Shown: positions 36,158 to 44,876 of the stretch, piece after piece
Layout: each line of letters begins with the position of its first letter
How positions within the stretch are numbered: the stretch's first letter is position 1
Source: an uncultured Aquimarina sp.
GTDB lineage: Bacteria > Bacteroidota > Bacteroidia > Flavobacteriales > Flavobacteriaceae
Direction of reading: 5' to 3'
Length of the DNA stretch: 64,000 bases
NCBI GenBank assembly: GCA_938011245.1
Contig: CALLUJ010000031.1
Location: 1-64,000, forward strand
Program-made: the position numbers and the translations under genes
Notes under the pieces: model-generated
What the model was told of the DNA's origin: nothing
Database searches by the model: none
Seen by the model: the letters and a program-made list of their open reading frames with translations, nothing else

Positions 36158-36165
36158 CAAATATA
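36158..36165 (-). promoter_or_regulatory. -7 box (TATATTTG, minus strand) of the TrmH-type gene
   Basis: Exact TAnnTTTG match 5 bases from the ATG at 36152. A transcript from it would start at or just inside the coding sequence, which would make the message leaderless. Confidence 0.35.
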
Positions 36166-36230
36166 ATAAAAGCGAAGACTAAACTTAACTAGAAGTGACT
36201 CAATATGCCATTTCAAGAATTCAATTTACT

Positions 36231-36238
36231 TATCTTTG
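36231..36238 (+). promoter_or_regulatory. -7 box (TATCTTTG) of the COG2509 flavoprotein gene
   Basis: Exact TAnnTTTG match 14 bases before the ATG at 36253. Confidence 0.45.
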
Positions 36239-36252
36239 AATAAAGTTTTCTT

Positions 36253-37806
36253 ATGCCATCAATATTTCAAATTCAAGTTTCTCCAAAGGAAGCAGCAACA
36301 CCACATTTATTACAACTTACTGTTGCTAAACTTAATGGACTTCCTGAAAAAGAAATTACTTATATCGAAATTTTAAAACGATCTATTGATGCCCGTCAAA
36401 AAGCAGTTAAAATTAATTTAAAAGTGGCGGTGTACCTTAACGAGAAATACGTAAGCGAATCTATAAGTTTACCTAATTATCCAGATGTACACAATGCCAA
36501 ACCTGTAATTATAGTAGGCGCAGGTCCAGCAGGGTTATTTGCGGCTTTAAAATGTATAGAATTAGGTTTAAAGCCCGTTATTGTGGAACGTGGTAAGGAT
36601 GTAAAAGCTAGACGTAGAGATTTAAAAGCGATAAATAGAGACCATATTGTAAATGAAGATTCTAATTATTGTTTTGGAGAAGGAGGAGCTGGTACTTATA
36701 GTGATGGAAAATTATATACGCGCTCCAAAAAGAGGGGAGATGTAAATAAAATTTTAAAATTGTTAGTAGGTTTTGGTGCTACACCTCAAATAATGATAGA
36801 AGCACATCCACACATTGGAACTAACAAACTTCCAGCTATAATAGCTCGTATTAGAGAACAAATTATAGTACAAGGAGGCGAAGTGCTTTTTGAAAGTAGA
36901 GTAGTGGATTTTATACTTAAATCTAATGCTATTAAAGGGATACAATTACATAATGGAAGTATTATTAATTCGGATAAAGTAATTTTGGCAACAGGACATT
37001 CTGCTAGAGATATTTTTGAGTTACTACATCAAAAACAAATTTTAATAGAAGCCAAACCTTTTGCTTTAGGGGTTAGGGTAGAACATTCGCAACAGTTAAT
37101 AGATCAAATACAATATAAGACCTCTTTACGTAGCGAGTATTTGCCGCCATCGCCTTACAGTATTGTAAAGCAAATTAAGGGGAGGGGTATGTATTCCTTT
37201 TGTATGTGTCCTGGAGGTGTTATAGCCCCTTGTGCTACTAGAACCGGCGAGGTGGTAACTAATGGTTGGTCGCCATCTAAAAGAAATCAACCTACATCCA
37301 ATAGTGGTATTGTGGTAGAATTACGCCTTGAAGATTTTAAAAATTATGCTAAATTTGGACCTTTAGCAGGAATGTATTTTCAAGCTTCGATAGAGCAAAA
37401 AGCATGGCATTTGGGAGGGGAAACCCAGCGAGTACCAGCACAACGACTAACCGATTTAATAGAAGGAAAAGTATCTGGAAATTTGCCAAAAACTTCTTAC
37501 AAACCGGGGTTAACTTCTGTTGATATGGGAGCGATATTTCCAGAGTTTATTCATGATATTTTTAAAAAGGGTTTTCAGGAGTTTAATAAAAGCATGAAGG
37601 GTTATCTAACCGAAGATGCAGTTGTACATGCTCCAGAGTCAAGGACATCTTCACCAGTTCGTATTCCTAGAGATTATAAAACACTAGAGCATCCTCAAAT
37701 TAAAGGTTTATTTCCTTGTGGGGAAGGAGCAGGTTACGCTGGTGGAATTATATCGGCTGCTATAGATGGCGAAAAGTGTGCGGAAGCCTTGGCTATAAGT
37801 GTGTAA
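36253..37806 (+). CDS. FAD-dependent dehydrogenase of the COG2509 type
   Basis: A 517-residue flavoprotein. The N-terminal 85 residues form a separate alpha/beta domain. The FAD-binding Rossmann motif follows as IIVGAGPAGLFAALKC near residue 90, with VERGKDVKARR. A distinctive segment NYCFGEGGAGTYSDGKLYTR near 143 and FCMCPGGVIAPCATRTGEVV mark the family. The C terminus has GLFPCGEGAGYAGGIISAAIDG, the last FAD contact. These proteins are widespread and usually named NAD(P)/FAD-dependent oxidoreductase or FAD-dependent dehydrogenase; their substrate is unknown to me. It is convergent with the PPOx-family gene, with 58 bases between. Confidence 0.9.
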   Translation: MPSIFQIQVSPKEAATPHLLQLTVAKLNGLPEKEITYIEILKRSIDARQKAVKINLKVAVYLNEKYVSESISLPNYPDVHNAKPVIIVGAGPAGLFAALKCIELGLKPVIVERGKDVKARRRDLKAINRDHIVNEDSNYCFGEGGAGTYSDGKLYTRSKKRGDVNKILKLLVGFGATPQIMIEAHPHIGTNKLPAIIARIREQIIVQGGEVLFESRVVDFILKSNAIKGIQLHNGSIINSDKVILATGHSARDIFELLHQKQILIEAKPFALGVRVEHSQQLIDQIQYKTSLRSEYLPPSPYSIVKQIKGRGMYSFCMCPGGVIAPCATRTGEVVTNGWSPSKRNQPTSNSGIVVELRLEDFKNYAKFGPLAGMYFQASIEQKAWHLGGETQRVPAQRLTDLIEGKVSGNLPKTSYKPGLTSVDMGAIFPEFIHDIFKKGFQEFNKSMKGYLTEDAVVHAPESRTSSPVRIPRDYKTLEHPQIKGLFPCGEGAGYAGGIISAAIDGEKCAEALAISV

Positions 37807-37864
37807 TATAATTTTGCCTTTTACAAATGTGTTTAAAATAAGGGGCCAATTAAAAAAGTGTGTT

Positions 37865-38422
37865 TTAAGAGTTTTCAATTGGGTTACTAATAGCAGTATC
37901 AAACCCATCAATACTTTTAGTGTTTTCGTTTACCCAGTAATCTCGTATTTTGTCTTTGCCTTGCTTTTCGGCCCAAGATTGTAGCATTGTTCGATCCTCT
38001 TTAAAATCCATAAAAGGGACAGCATATCCACAAGAAGTTTGCACAAGGTCTACTTCCATTTCTATACATTGGCGTGAGCCAGCTATTTTTGGGAAAAGAG
38101 TAATTAGTTGTGCAAATTGACTATCTTTTTCGTGATATATTTTAGCTTTACCATATAAGCGTAATATCATAGGTTTTCCTTCAAAAGCACAAAACATAAT
38201 AGTCATTCGTTTATCTTTTAGAAGATGTGCAGCAGTTTCATTACCGCTTCCTGTAAGGTTAAGCCATACAATTTTATTAGCATTAATTACTCTAAACGAA
38301 TCCATTCCTTTAGGCGATATATTTACACGACCTTCTTGAGCAGCGGTGCCGACAAAGAAAATAGATTGTTGTGAAATAAAAGTAGCAAGTTCGTTACTAA
38401 TTTTAGAAAGTTGTTTACCCAT
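37865..38422 (-). CDS. Pyridoxamine 5'-phosphate oxidase-like flavoprotein
   Basis: A 185-residue split-barrel protein of the PNPOx-like superfamily. It starts with an N-terminal helix and FFVGTAAQEGRVNISPKGMD, the usual FMN-binding strand pair, followed by NKIVWLNLTGSGNETAAHLL and KRMTIMFCAFEGKPMILRLYGKA. Length and motifs match the stand-alone family used for FMN or F420-dependent reductions and not the true PdxH. The substrate is unknown. It lies just beyond the terminator of leuA on the same strand and is convergent with the COG2509 gene. Confidence 0.85.
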   Translation of the reverse strand: MGKQLSKISNELATFISQQSIFFVGTAAQEGRVNISPKGMDSFRVINANKIVWLNLTGSGNETAAHLLKDKRMTIMFCAFEGKPMILRLYGKAKIYHEKDSQFAQLITLFPKIAGSRQCIEMEVDLVQTSCGYAVPFMDFKEDRTMLQSWAEKQGKDKIRDYWVNENTKSIDGFDTAISNPIENS

Positions 38423-38439
38423 AATCTTAAATTTTAAAT

Positions 38440-38476
38440 AAAAAGCCTTTGTAAAATTAAATTACAAAGGCTTTTT
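38440..38476 (-). terminator. Terminator of leuA
   Basis: Arms 38440-38454 and 38462-38476 form a perfect 15-bp stem 22 bases after the leuA stop. On the minus strand the stem ends in T residues. It separates leuA from the PPOx-like gene. Confidence 0.82.
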
Positions 38477-38497
38477 AAAAGTTATCTGATACTTATG

Positions 38498-39649
38498 TTA
38501 AGCATAAGTTTTCATAATTTCATGAATATCGTTATCCACCACTTCTTTTTTACGATCGGCATAAGTAAGGAAATCTTTATAAACATCGTCTAATTGGAGT
38601 TTGGTTAATTCGTAACCTATTTTTTTGGCACGATATGCTAGAGCAGCACGACCACTACGTGCTGTAAGCACAATAGCAGATTCGGTAACTCCAACTTCCT
38701 CGGGGTCAATAATTTCGTAAGTTTCTCTGTTTTTAATAACTCCATCTTGGTGTATGCCAGAGCTGTGGGCAAAAGCATTAGAACCTACAATAGCTTTGTT
38801 AGGTTGTACCATCATTCCCATATTTTCAGAAACCATTTTACTAGTATCGTATAATAATTTAGTATTAATTTCTGTGGTAAGGTCTAAATAAGGATGCTGT
38901 TTTAAAATCATTACTACCTCTTCCAAAGCGGTATTTCCAGCTCGCTCTCCAATACCATTAATAGTACATTCTATTTGTCTAGCACCATTAATAACTCCAG
39001 CAATAGAATTGGCAGTAGCTAATCCTAAATCGTTATGGCAATGGCAAGAAAGCGTTATATTGTGGATTCCTTTTACGTTTTCCTTAAGATATTTAATTTT
39101 AGCACCGTACTCTTCGGGTAAACAATACCCGGTAGTATCTGGAATATTTAAAACGGTAGCACCAGCGGTAATCATGGCTTCGCACACACGCGCTAAATAT
39201 TCATTATCAGTTCTTCCAGCATCTTCGGCATAAAATTCTACATCTTCTACAAAAGATTTAGCATATTTTACTGCAGCAGCTCCACGTTCTATAATTTTTT
39301 CTGGAGTAGTTTTAAATTTATGTTTAATATGAGATTCCGAGGTACCAATACCAGTATGAATCCTTGGTCGAATAGCATACTTTAATGCCTCGGCAGCTAC
39401 TTTAATATCGTTTTCTACAGCTCTTGTTAAACCACAAACGGTAGCGTTTTTAACAATTTTAGTAATTTCCATTACCGAGTTAAAATCACCAGGACTAGAT
39501 ACCGGAAAACCAGCTTCAATAACGTCGACACCAAGAATGTCTAAACGCTTTGCGATAATTAACTTTTGTTCCGTATTTAACTTACAACCTGGAACTTGCT
39601 CTCCGTCTCTTAACGTAGTATCAAAAATCTGGACTTTATTATCGCTCAT
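38498..39649 (-). CDS. leuA: 2-isopropylmalate synthase-like enzyme without regulatory domain
   Basis: The 383-residue protein is a DRE-TIM metallolyase that condenses acetyl-CoA with a 2-keto acid. It has the signature [16 protein letters not shown] near residue 9, [10 protein letters not shown] near 97, the metal-binding [16 protein letters not shown] and [15 protein letters not shown], and [11 protein letters not shown] near 300. This is closest to 2-isopropylmalate synthase (leucine pathway), but it stops where the C-terminal LeuA regulatory domain would begin. Such short forms are common in Bacteroidota; citramalate or homocitrate synthase are alternatives. It is not clustered with leuB, leuC or leuD. 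It has its own -7 box and terminator, so it is monocistronic. Confidence 0.85.
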   Translation of the reverse strand: MSDNKVQIFDTTLRDGEQVPGCKLNTEQKLIIAKRLDILGVDVIEAGFPVSSPGDFNSVMEITKIVKNATVCGLTRAVENDIKVAAEALKYAIRPRIHTGIGTSESHIKHKFKTTPEKIIERGAAAVKYAKSFVEDVEFYAEDAGRTDNEYLARVCEAMITAGATVLNIPDTTGYCLPEEYGAKIKYLKENVKGIHNITLSCHCHNDLGLATANSIAGVINGARQIECTINGIGERAGNTALEEVVMILKQHPYLDLTTEINTKLLYDTSKMVSENMGMMVQPNKAIVGSNAFAHSSGIHQDGVIKNRETYEIIDPEEVGVTESAIVLTARSGRAALAYRAKKIGYELTKLQLDDVYKDFLTYADRKKEVVDNDIHEIMKTYA

Positions 39650-39677
39650 TTTTTGGAATTACTTTTAATAGTTCTAT

Positions 39678-39685
39678 CAAATGTA
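39678..39685 (-). promoter_or_regulatory. -7 box (TACATTTG, minus strand) of leuA
   Basis: Exact TAnnTTTG match on the minus strand 28 bases before the leuA ATG at 39649. Confidence 0.45.
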
Positions 39686-39797
39686 TATTTTTATAGTCTA
39701 TTTTTCTTTTAAAAATAGGTGTATCTTACAACGGTAAGTTTTTTTTAAAATACGTTTACCCCTTACAAATAAAGAGTTTTATAATTTTTTTCTTACA

Positions 39798-41342
39798 ATG
39801 ACTAACGAAGTAAAAGACCCTCTTTTTATACTTATAAAATCGCTTACAAAGTCTGAAAAGCGACAATTTAAGCTATATGCAGGACGCTTAGGGAATAATA
39901 GTGACTCTAAGTTTATAGCGTTATTTAATTTTCTGGATAAAGCAGAACGTTTTGACGATACACTTATTATTAAAAAGGGTATTGTAACAAAGCTGCAATT
40001 ATCTAATTTAAAGGCACACTTGTACAAGCAAATATTGGTAAGCTTACGCCTAAATCCAGTACATCGCACTATGCGAATGAAAATTAGAGAACAATTGGAT
40101 TTTGCGACTATTTTGTACCATAAGGGTTTGTATAAACAGAGTTTAAAAATTTTAGATAAAGCAAAAGCCTTAGCAATTGATAATGATGAAAATAATATTG
40201 CTTACGAAATAGTAGAATTCGAAAAAATTATAGAAACTCAATATATTACTAGAAGTATTTCTAGTAGAGCCGATGAATTAGCAGTGCAGGCTAAAGGGCT
40301 TAGTATAAAAAATGTAATAGCCAGTAGATTGTCTAACCTATCGTTGCAACTATATGGACTAATGTTAAAAACAGGCTATGCTAAAAATGATAAAGAGCAT
40401 GAATATTTAAAAAATTATTTTGAAGGTCGTTTACCTCAATATGATTGGGAATTACTTGGTTTTCGAGAAAAGTTATGGTTGTATAAGGCACATTTATGGT
40501 ATGCGTTAATGACTCAGGATTTTTTATCGGCGTATAAATACTCCAAAAAATGGGTGGATTTGTTTTATGAATCGCCTAAAATGATAGAAGTAAACCCTGT
40601 ATTTTTTTTAAAAGGAAACAACTATCTAATGGAGTCTCTTTTTCTTATAAAGGATCGTACAAGTTTAGAAATAAAACTTGCTCGATTACAAAAAATGGTA
40701 AAATCCGATGGTTTTCCACAGCATGAGAATACTTTGGGAATTAGTTTTTTATATATAAGTATTAATAAATTTAACCTATATTTTTTAGATGGTTCTTTTA
40801 AGAAAGGTCTGCCTTTTGTAGAAGAGGTTTTAGAAGGATTAGAAAGGTATAAAAATTATATAGATGGACACCACGTAATGGTATTGTATTACAAAATAGC
40901 CTGTTTATATTTTGGAATGGACGAGCACGAAAAGTGTATAGAGTATCTTCAAAAAATTATTTCGAATAGATCTTTAAAAATGAGAGAAGACTTAATGTGC
41001 TTTGCAAGGGTATTAAGTCTTATAGCCCATTACGAAGCGCAAATGGACGAACACTTTGATACTCAAGTAAGGGATACGTATAAGTTTTTAATTAAAATGG
41101 ACGATTTGTACGCAGTACAAAAAGAAATGATTAAGTTTTTAAGGAATCTTCAGAATGTAAATCCGTTAGGTCTTAAAGCAGAATTTAAAAAATTGTACGA
41201 TCGTATTAAGAAGTATGAAAACCACCCCTACGAGAAGCGAGCTTTTCTATATTTAGATATTTTATCGTGGCTTCAAAGTAAGATAGAAGATAATACTATT
41301 GGCGATATTATTAGAGAAAAGGCTCTTGTAAAAGTAAGATAA
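39798..41342 (+). CDS. Large alpha-helical protein of unknown function
   Basis: I do not recognise this 514-residue protein. It is soluble, lysine- and leucine-rich, and consists of paired amphipathic helices like TPR/SEL1-type repeat solenoids (for example LYHKGLYKQSLKILDKAKAL and IACLYFGMDEHEKCIEYLQK). The N terminus (DPLFILIKSLTKSEKRQFKL) looks conserved in character, with a basic helix, and the C-terminal 100 residues are also helical. There is no signal peptide, membrane segment or catalytic motif. It is divergent from leuA and followed by the PhoD-like gene on the same strand after a 136-base gap. A scaffold or regulatory role in the cytosol is possible but not supported directly. Confidence 0.7.
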   Translation: MTNEVKDPLFILIKSLTKSEKRQFKLYAGRLGNNSDSKFIALFNFLDKAERFDDTLIIKKGIVTKLQLSNLKAHLYKQILVSLRLNPVHRTMRMKIREQLDFATILYHKGLYKQSLKILDKAKALAIDNDENNIAYEIVEFEKIIETQYITRSISSRADELAVQAKGLSIKNVIASRLSNLSLQLYGLMLKTGYAKNDKEHEYLKNYFEGRLPQYDWELLGFREKLWLYKAHLWYALMTQDFLSAYKYSKKWVDLFYESPKMIEVNPVFFLKGNNYLMESLFLIKDRTSLEIKLARLQKMVKSDGFPQHENTLGISFLYISINKFNLYFLDGSFKKGLPFVEEVLEGLERYKNYIDGHHVMVLYYKIACLYFGMDEHEKCIEYLQKIISNRSLKMREDLMCFARVLSLIAHYEAQMDEHFDTQVRDTYKFLIKMDDLYAVQKEMIKFLRNLQNVNPLGLKAEFKKLYDRIKKYENHPYEKRAFLYLDILSWLQSKIEDNTIGDIIREKALVKVR

Positions 41343-41478
41343 CTTTAGCTTAATTAGAAGCTTATAATTAGATAATCTTTAGTTTCGTATTTGCAGTTAA
41401 CTTTATTGTTTTGATAATATTGACTTTAAATTGTCTTTATATGTAGTAATTACATTTATAAAAAATAAATGCACTATT

Positions 41479-43206
41479 ATGAATAGAAGACACTTCTTCA
41501 AAAAATCCTTGATAGCTTCAAGTGGATTAGTTTTAGCTCCGTTGTATATAAGTTGCTCTAGTGATGATGATTTTGTTGCAGACGAAGGGAATCCAGAAGT
41601 GCTCCCTACTAAAGATGTAGCACAATTTAAGGAACAAAACTTTGTAGAAGGAGTAGCTAGTTTTGATCCTATAGACACCGCTATTATTATATGGACTCGT
41701 TTTTCTGGAAAAGAAGAAGGAGCAACAATAAAATGGCAGGTAGCTAACGATATAACATTTAATGATGTTGTGAGATCTGGAGAGCATACTGTTTCCAAAG
41801 ATTTTGATTATACATTGAATATAGATGTACAAGATTTGCCTTCAAATTCTAAATTTTATTACCGCTTTTTTGAAGAAACTACAGAGAGTATCTCGGTAGT
41901 AGGAGAAACAATTACGTTGCCTTCGGAAAGTGACAGTATTAATAAAATGACATTAGCAGTCGCATCTTGTTCTAATTTTGCTGCTGGTTTTTTTAATGTT
42001 TACGATGCTATAGCAAGCTCCTCTGCAGATGTAGTAGTCCATTTAGGAGATTATATTTATGAGTACGAAAAAGGAGGTTTTGGAACCAATGGGAATACAG
42101 GTGTAAACACAGCAGCCTTAGGGAGAGAGCATAAACCTGATAGAGAAATAATTTCGCTTGAAGATTATAGAGCGCGCTACAAGCAATATCGTTCGGATAA
42201 AGCCTTACAGTTAGTGCACCAAAAAAAGCCTTTTATAGCAGTTTGGGACGATCATGAGGTTACAAATGATGCATATAAAAATGGAGCAGAAAACCATCAA
42301 GCAAACGAAGGAGATTTTGAAGCCCGAAAAAAGAGAGCAATCCAGGTTTATAGTGAGTATATTCCTGTAAGAACATCAAACCCATCAGAGATCTATAGAT
42401 CATTTAATTTTGGAAGTTTATTGAGTTTACATATGTTAGATACTCGCATAATAGGAAGGGATAAACAACTAGCATTTGCAGATTTTTTTAATGCAGACGG
42501 AAGTTTCAATTTTGTGGACTTTGGTACAGCACTTCAAGAGCCAAATAGAAAAATATTGGGAGACACTCAATTAAATTGGTTAGGAAGCAAAATAAACAAT
42601 AATAGTACGTGGCAAGTTTTAGGTCAGCAAGTACTTATGGCTCGTATGTTTATGCCAGCAGAACTGTTAGTTAATTTGGGACAATCCCCAGAAGTATTGC
42701 AAAAAACATTAACCGAGCTAACGGCTATTAAATTGAGGGTGAATACAGGAGATGCTACATTAACTCCAGAAGAAATCGCAAGAGTGTCGGTAGTTGTTCC
42801 CTATAATTTGGATGCATGGGATGGTTATGCTGTGGAAAGAGAAAAAATGTTAACAATGCTATCAGGAAAAAAAGTTATTACTTTAGCTGGCGATACGCAT
42901 AATGCTTGGTTTAGTAATGTAAAAAATGTAGAAGGAACTAAAATTGCTACAGAATTAGCAACTTCTTCGGTTTCGTCTCCTGGTTTTGAAAGTTTTTTAA
43001 ATTTAACTACACCAAAAGCGATTCAAAGATTTCAAAACGCATTAGAAATACTTATAGAAGATTTAGAATATACCAATTCTTCGCAAAGGGGCTATTTGTC
43101 TGTAACATTTACATCAAGCGAAGTTGTTGCAAGTTGGAGTTTTGTGGATACATTAGCTTCAGAAAATTATGTGCTTTCTACCGAAAGGACAGAGACAATT
43201 AGTTAG
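41479..43206 (+). CDS. PhoD-like phosphatase, Tat-exported lipoprotein
   Basis: PhoD-like enzymes are calcium- and iron-dependent phosphodiesterase/phosphatases that release phosphate outside the cell. The longer frame starts at 41431, but the ATG at 41479 begins a twin-arginine signal (MNRRHFFKKSLIASSGL) followed by a lipobox (LYISC), so the mature protein is likely an exported lipoprotein. Metal-binding motifs are VASCSNFAAGFFNVYDAIA, VVVHLGDYIYEYE, AVWDDHEVTNDAYKNG and TLAGDTHNAWF. Its length, 575 residues, is normal. It ends 8 bases inside the convergent RluA-type gene. No Pho regulatory site was recognised. Confidence 0.93.
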   Translation: MNRRHFFKKSLIASSGLVLAPLYISCSSDDDFVADEGNPEVLPTKDVAQFKEQNFVEGVASFDPIDTAIIIWTRFSGKEEGATIKWQVANDITFNDVVRSGEHTVSKDFDYTLNIDVQDLPSNSKFYYRFFEETTESISVVGETITLPSESDSINKMTLAVASCSNFAAGFFNVYDAIASSSADVVVHLGDYIYEYEKGGFGTNGNTGVNTAALGREHKPDREIISLEDYRARYKQYRSDKALQLVHQKKPFIAVWDDHEVTNDAYKNGAENHQANEGDFEARKKRAIQVYSEYIPVRTSNPSEIYRSFNFGSLLSLHMLDTRIIGRDKQLAFADFFNADGSFNFVDFGTALQEPNRKILGDTQLNWLGSKINNNSTWQVLGQQVLMARMFMPAELLVNLGQSPEVLQKTLTELTAIKLRVNTGDATLTPEEIARVSVVVPYNLDAWDGYAVEREKMLTMLSGKKVITLAGDTHNAWFSNVKNVEGTKIATELATSSVSSPGFESFLNLTTPKAIQRFQNALEILIEDLEYTNSSQRGYLSVTFTSSEVVASWSFVDTLASENYVLSTERTETIS

Positions 43207-43894
43207 ATACAGCATCCCATAAATTATCCTTAGGAAGAGGAGCTGTTATAGTTAATAGTTCCTTTTTTACAGGATGTTCAAAAGATAATTTACGAGCATG
43301 AAGATGGATTCCACCATTTGGATTGCTTCTTTTAGCGCCATATTTAAGATCTCCTTTTATATAGCATCCAATTTTACAAAGTTGAGCTCTTATTTGATGG
43401 TGTCTTCCTGTATGCAAATCTATTTCTAATAAGGAAAAACGGTCAAATTTTTGAAGAATACGGTACGTTAAGTTTGCCTTTTTGGAGTTAGGAACTTCTT
43501 TAAGGTGTGCGTAAGATTTATTTTGTTTAGGGTTTCTAACTAAATAATGTTCTAAAGTATCGGTATTTTTCTTTGGGGCAGGACTTACTATAGTCCAATA
43601 ACTTTTTTGCGTTTTTTTTTCAGCGAAAGCTTTATTTAATCGGGGAAGCGCTTTACTAGTACGAGCAAAAATAATTACTCCTGTTGTAGGTCTATCCAAA
43701 CGATGTACTACACCTAAGTACACAGCTCCCGGTTTATCGTATTTTTTAGCAATATATTTTTTTACAATTTCACTCAAAGGTTCATCCCCTGTATGATCTC
43801 CTTGTACAATATCTCCAGCACGTTTGTTTACAGCTATAATATGATTGTCTTCGTAAAGAATTTCAATATTTTCTGGAGTAGTATGGTTTTTCAA
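43199..43894 (-). CDS. RluA-family pseudouridine synthase
   Basis: A 231-residue enzyme that converts uridine to pseudouridine in rRNA or tRNA. The catalytic Asp is in LGVVHRLDRPTTGVIIFAR, and the family motifs ILYEDNHIIAVNKRAGDIVQ, RTSKALPRLNKAFAEK and LHTGRHHQIRAQLCKIG are present. It lacks an S4 domain, so it is the short RluA/RluC/TruC-like type. The target site is unknown. The start codon is TTG with a stop codon three codons upstream in frame, so no other start is available except far inside. It is divergent from msrA. Confidence 0.92.
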   Translation of the reverse strand: MKNHTTPENIEILYEDNHIIAVNKRAGDIVQGDHTGDEPLSEIVKKYIAKKYDKPGAVYLGVVHRLDRPTTGVIIFARTSKALPRLNKAFAEKKTQKSYWTIVSPAPKKNTDTLEHYLVRNPKQNKSYAHLKEVPNSKKANLTYRILQKFDRFSLLEIDLHTGRHHQIRAQLCKIGCYIKGDLKYGAKRSNPNGGIHLHARKLSFEHPVKKELLTITAPLPKDNLWDAVSN

Positions 43895-44026
43895 AAGTTA
43901 AAAAAGTGTTGTAAAAAGGTTATTTGCCTCTAATTGGACAATTGAGGTCAAAAATAAGAGTTATTTTTAATTCAAGGCTAACATAAGTATAATGCTTAAT
44001 AGAATTTAATAACTTTAATTAAAAAA

Positions 44027-44572
44027 ATGGAAGAAAAAGCAGTTTTGGCTGGAGGTTGTTTTTGGTGTACAGAGGCGGTCTTTCAGCGTTTAAAAGGGGT
44101 TGAAAAAGTACGGTCAGGATTTAGTGGTGGTTATATTAAAAATCCTGCATATAGAGAAGTGGTTACTCAAAGAACAGGACATGCAGAGGCTATAGAAATT
44201 ACATTTAACTCAACAGTAATATCGTTTCATCAATTATTAGAAGTTTTTTTTGCGACTCATGACCCCACTACGTTGAATAAACAAGGTGCGGATGTGGGAA
44301 CACATTACCGAAGTGCTATTTTTTATATTTCAGAGAGCCAAAGAATAGATGCGAAAACCTTTATTGATACATTAACTACAGAACATGTTTTTGAGAGCCC
44401 TATTGTTACTGAAATAACCCCTTTTGAAGCTTTTTTCCCTGCAGAACAGTATCATACTAATTATTACAATTCTAATAAGCAACAAGGATATTGCCAAATG
44501 GTAATACGCCCTAAAGTAGCAAAATTAAATACTTATTTTAGAAAAGAAATAAAGTCCGACTTTTTGGAATAA
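44027..44572 (+). CDS. msrA: Peptide-methionine (S)-S-oxide reductase
   Basis: MsrA repairs the S-epimer of methionine sulfoxide in proteins. The 181-residue protein has the active-site motif GGCFWCTEAVFQRLKGV near residue 9 with the nucleophilic cysteine, GYIKNPAYREV, HDPTTLNKQGADVGTHYRSA and EQYHTNYYNSN. A late cysteine in QQGYCQMVI can act as resolving residue. It has no signal peptide, so it is cytosolic. It precedes a small membrane protein gene by 28 bases on the same strand. Confidence 0.96.
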   Translation: MEEKAVLAGGCFWCTEAVFQRLKGVEKVRSGFSGGYIKNPAYREVVTQRTGHAEAIEITFNSTVISFHQLLEVFFATHDPTTLNKQGADVGTHYRSAIFYISESQRIDAKTFIDTLTTEHVFESPIVTEITPFEAFFPAEQYHTNYYNSNKQQGYCQMVIRPKVAKLNTYFRKEIKSDFLE

Positions 44573-44600
44573 GATTTGCAAATAAATATTAAAAACAACT

Positions 44601-44876
44601 ATGAATAAACTTTTAGTGCTTTTATTGAGTTTAATATTTGATGCTATTGGAATGGTGTCCTATGTTTGGCCAGGAGTGGGAGAAACAATGGATGTAGTTT
44701 GGGCACCAGCTTCGGCTTGGATAATGACTAAATTATATAAAGGAAAAGAAGGAAAAATAGCAGGAATAATTGCTTTTATTGAAGAGATTATTCCTGCGAC
44801 AGATGTTATTCCAACATTCACAATAATGTGGGTTTATACCTATGTAATTTCCTCTAAAAAAGAGAACAAATTTTAG
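44601..44876 (+). CDS. Small membrane protein, function unknown
   Basis: A 91-residue protein with two or three hydrophobic segments: LLVLLLSLIFDAIGMVSYVW at the start, IAGIIAFIEEIIPATDVIP and FTIMWVYTYVI at the end. The conserved-looking segment MDVVWAPASAWIMTKLYKGK is typical of a family of small Flavobacteria membrane proteins. I know no function. It lies 28 bases after msrA and its end overlaps the convergent cytochrome gene by 4 bases. Confidence 0.7.
   Translation: MNKLLVLLLSLIFDAIGMVSYVWPGVGETMDVVWAPASAWIMTKLYKGKEGKIAGIIAFIEEIIPATDVIPTFTIMWVYTYVISSKKENKF

Noticed and set aside
41431-41478. Extended start of the PhoD-like gene
   Set aside because: It would hide the twin-arginine signal that begins cleanly at the ATG at 41479.
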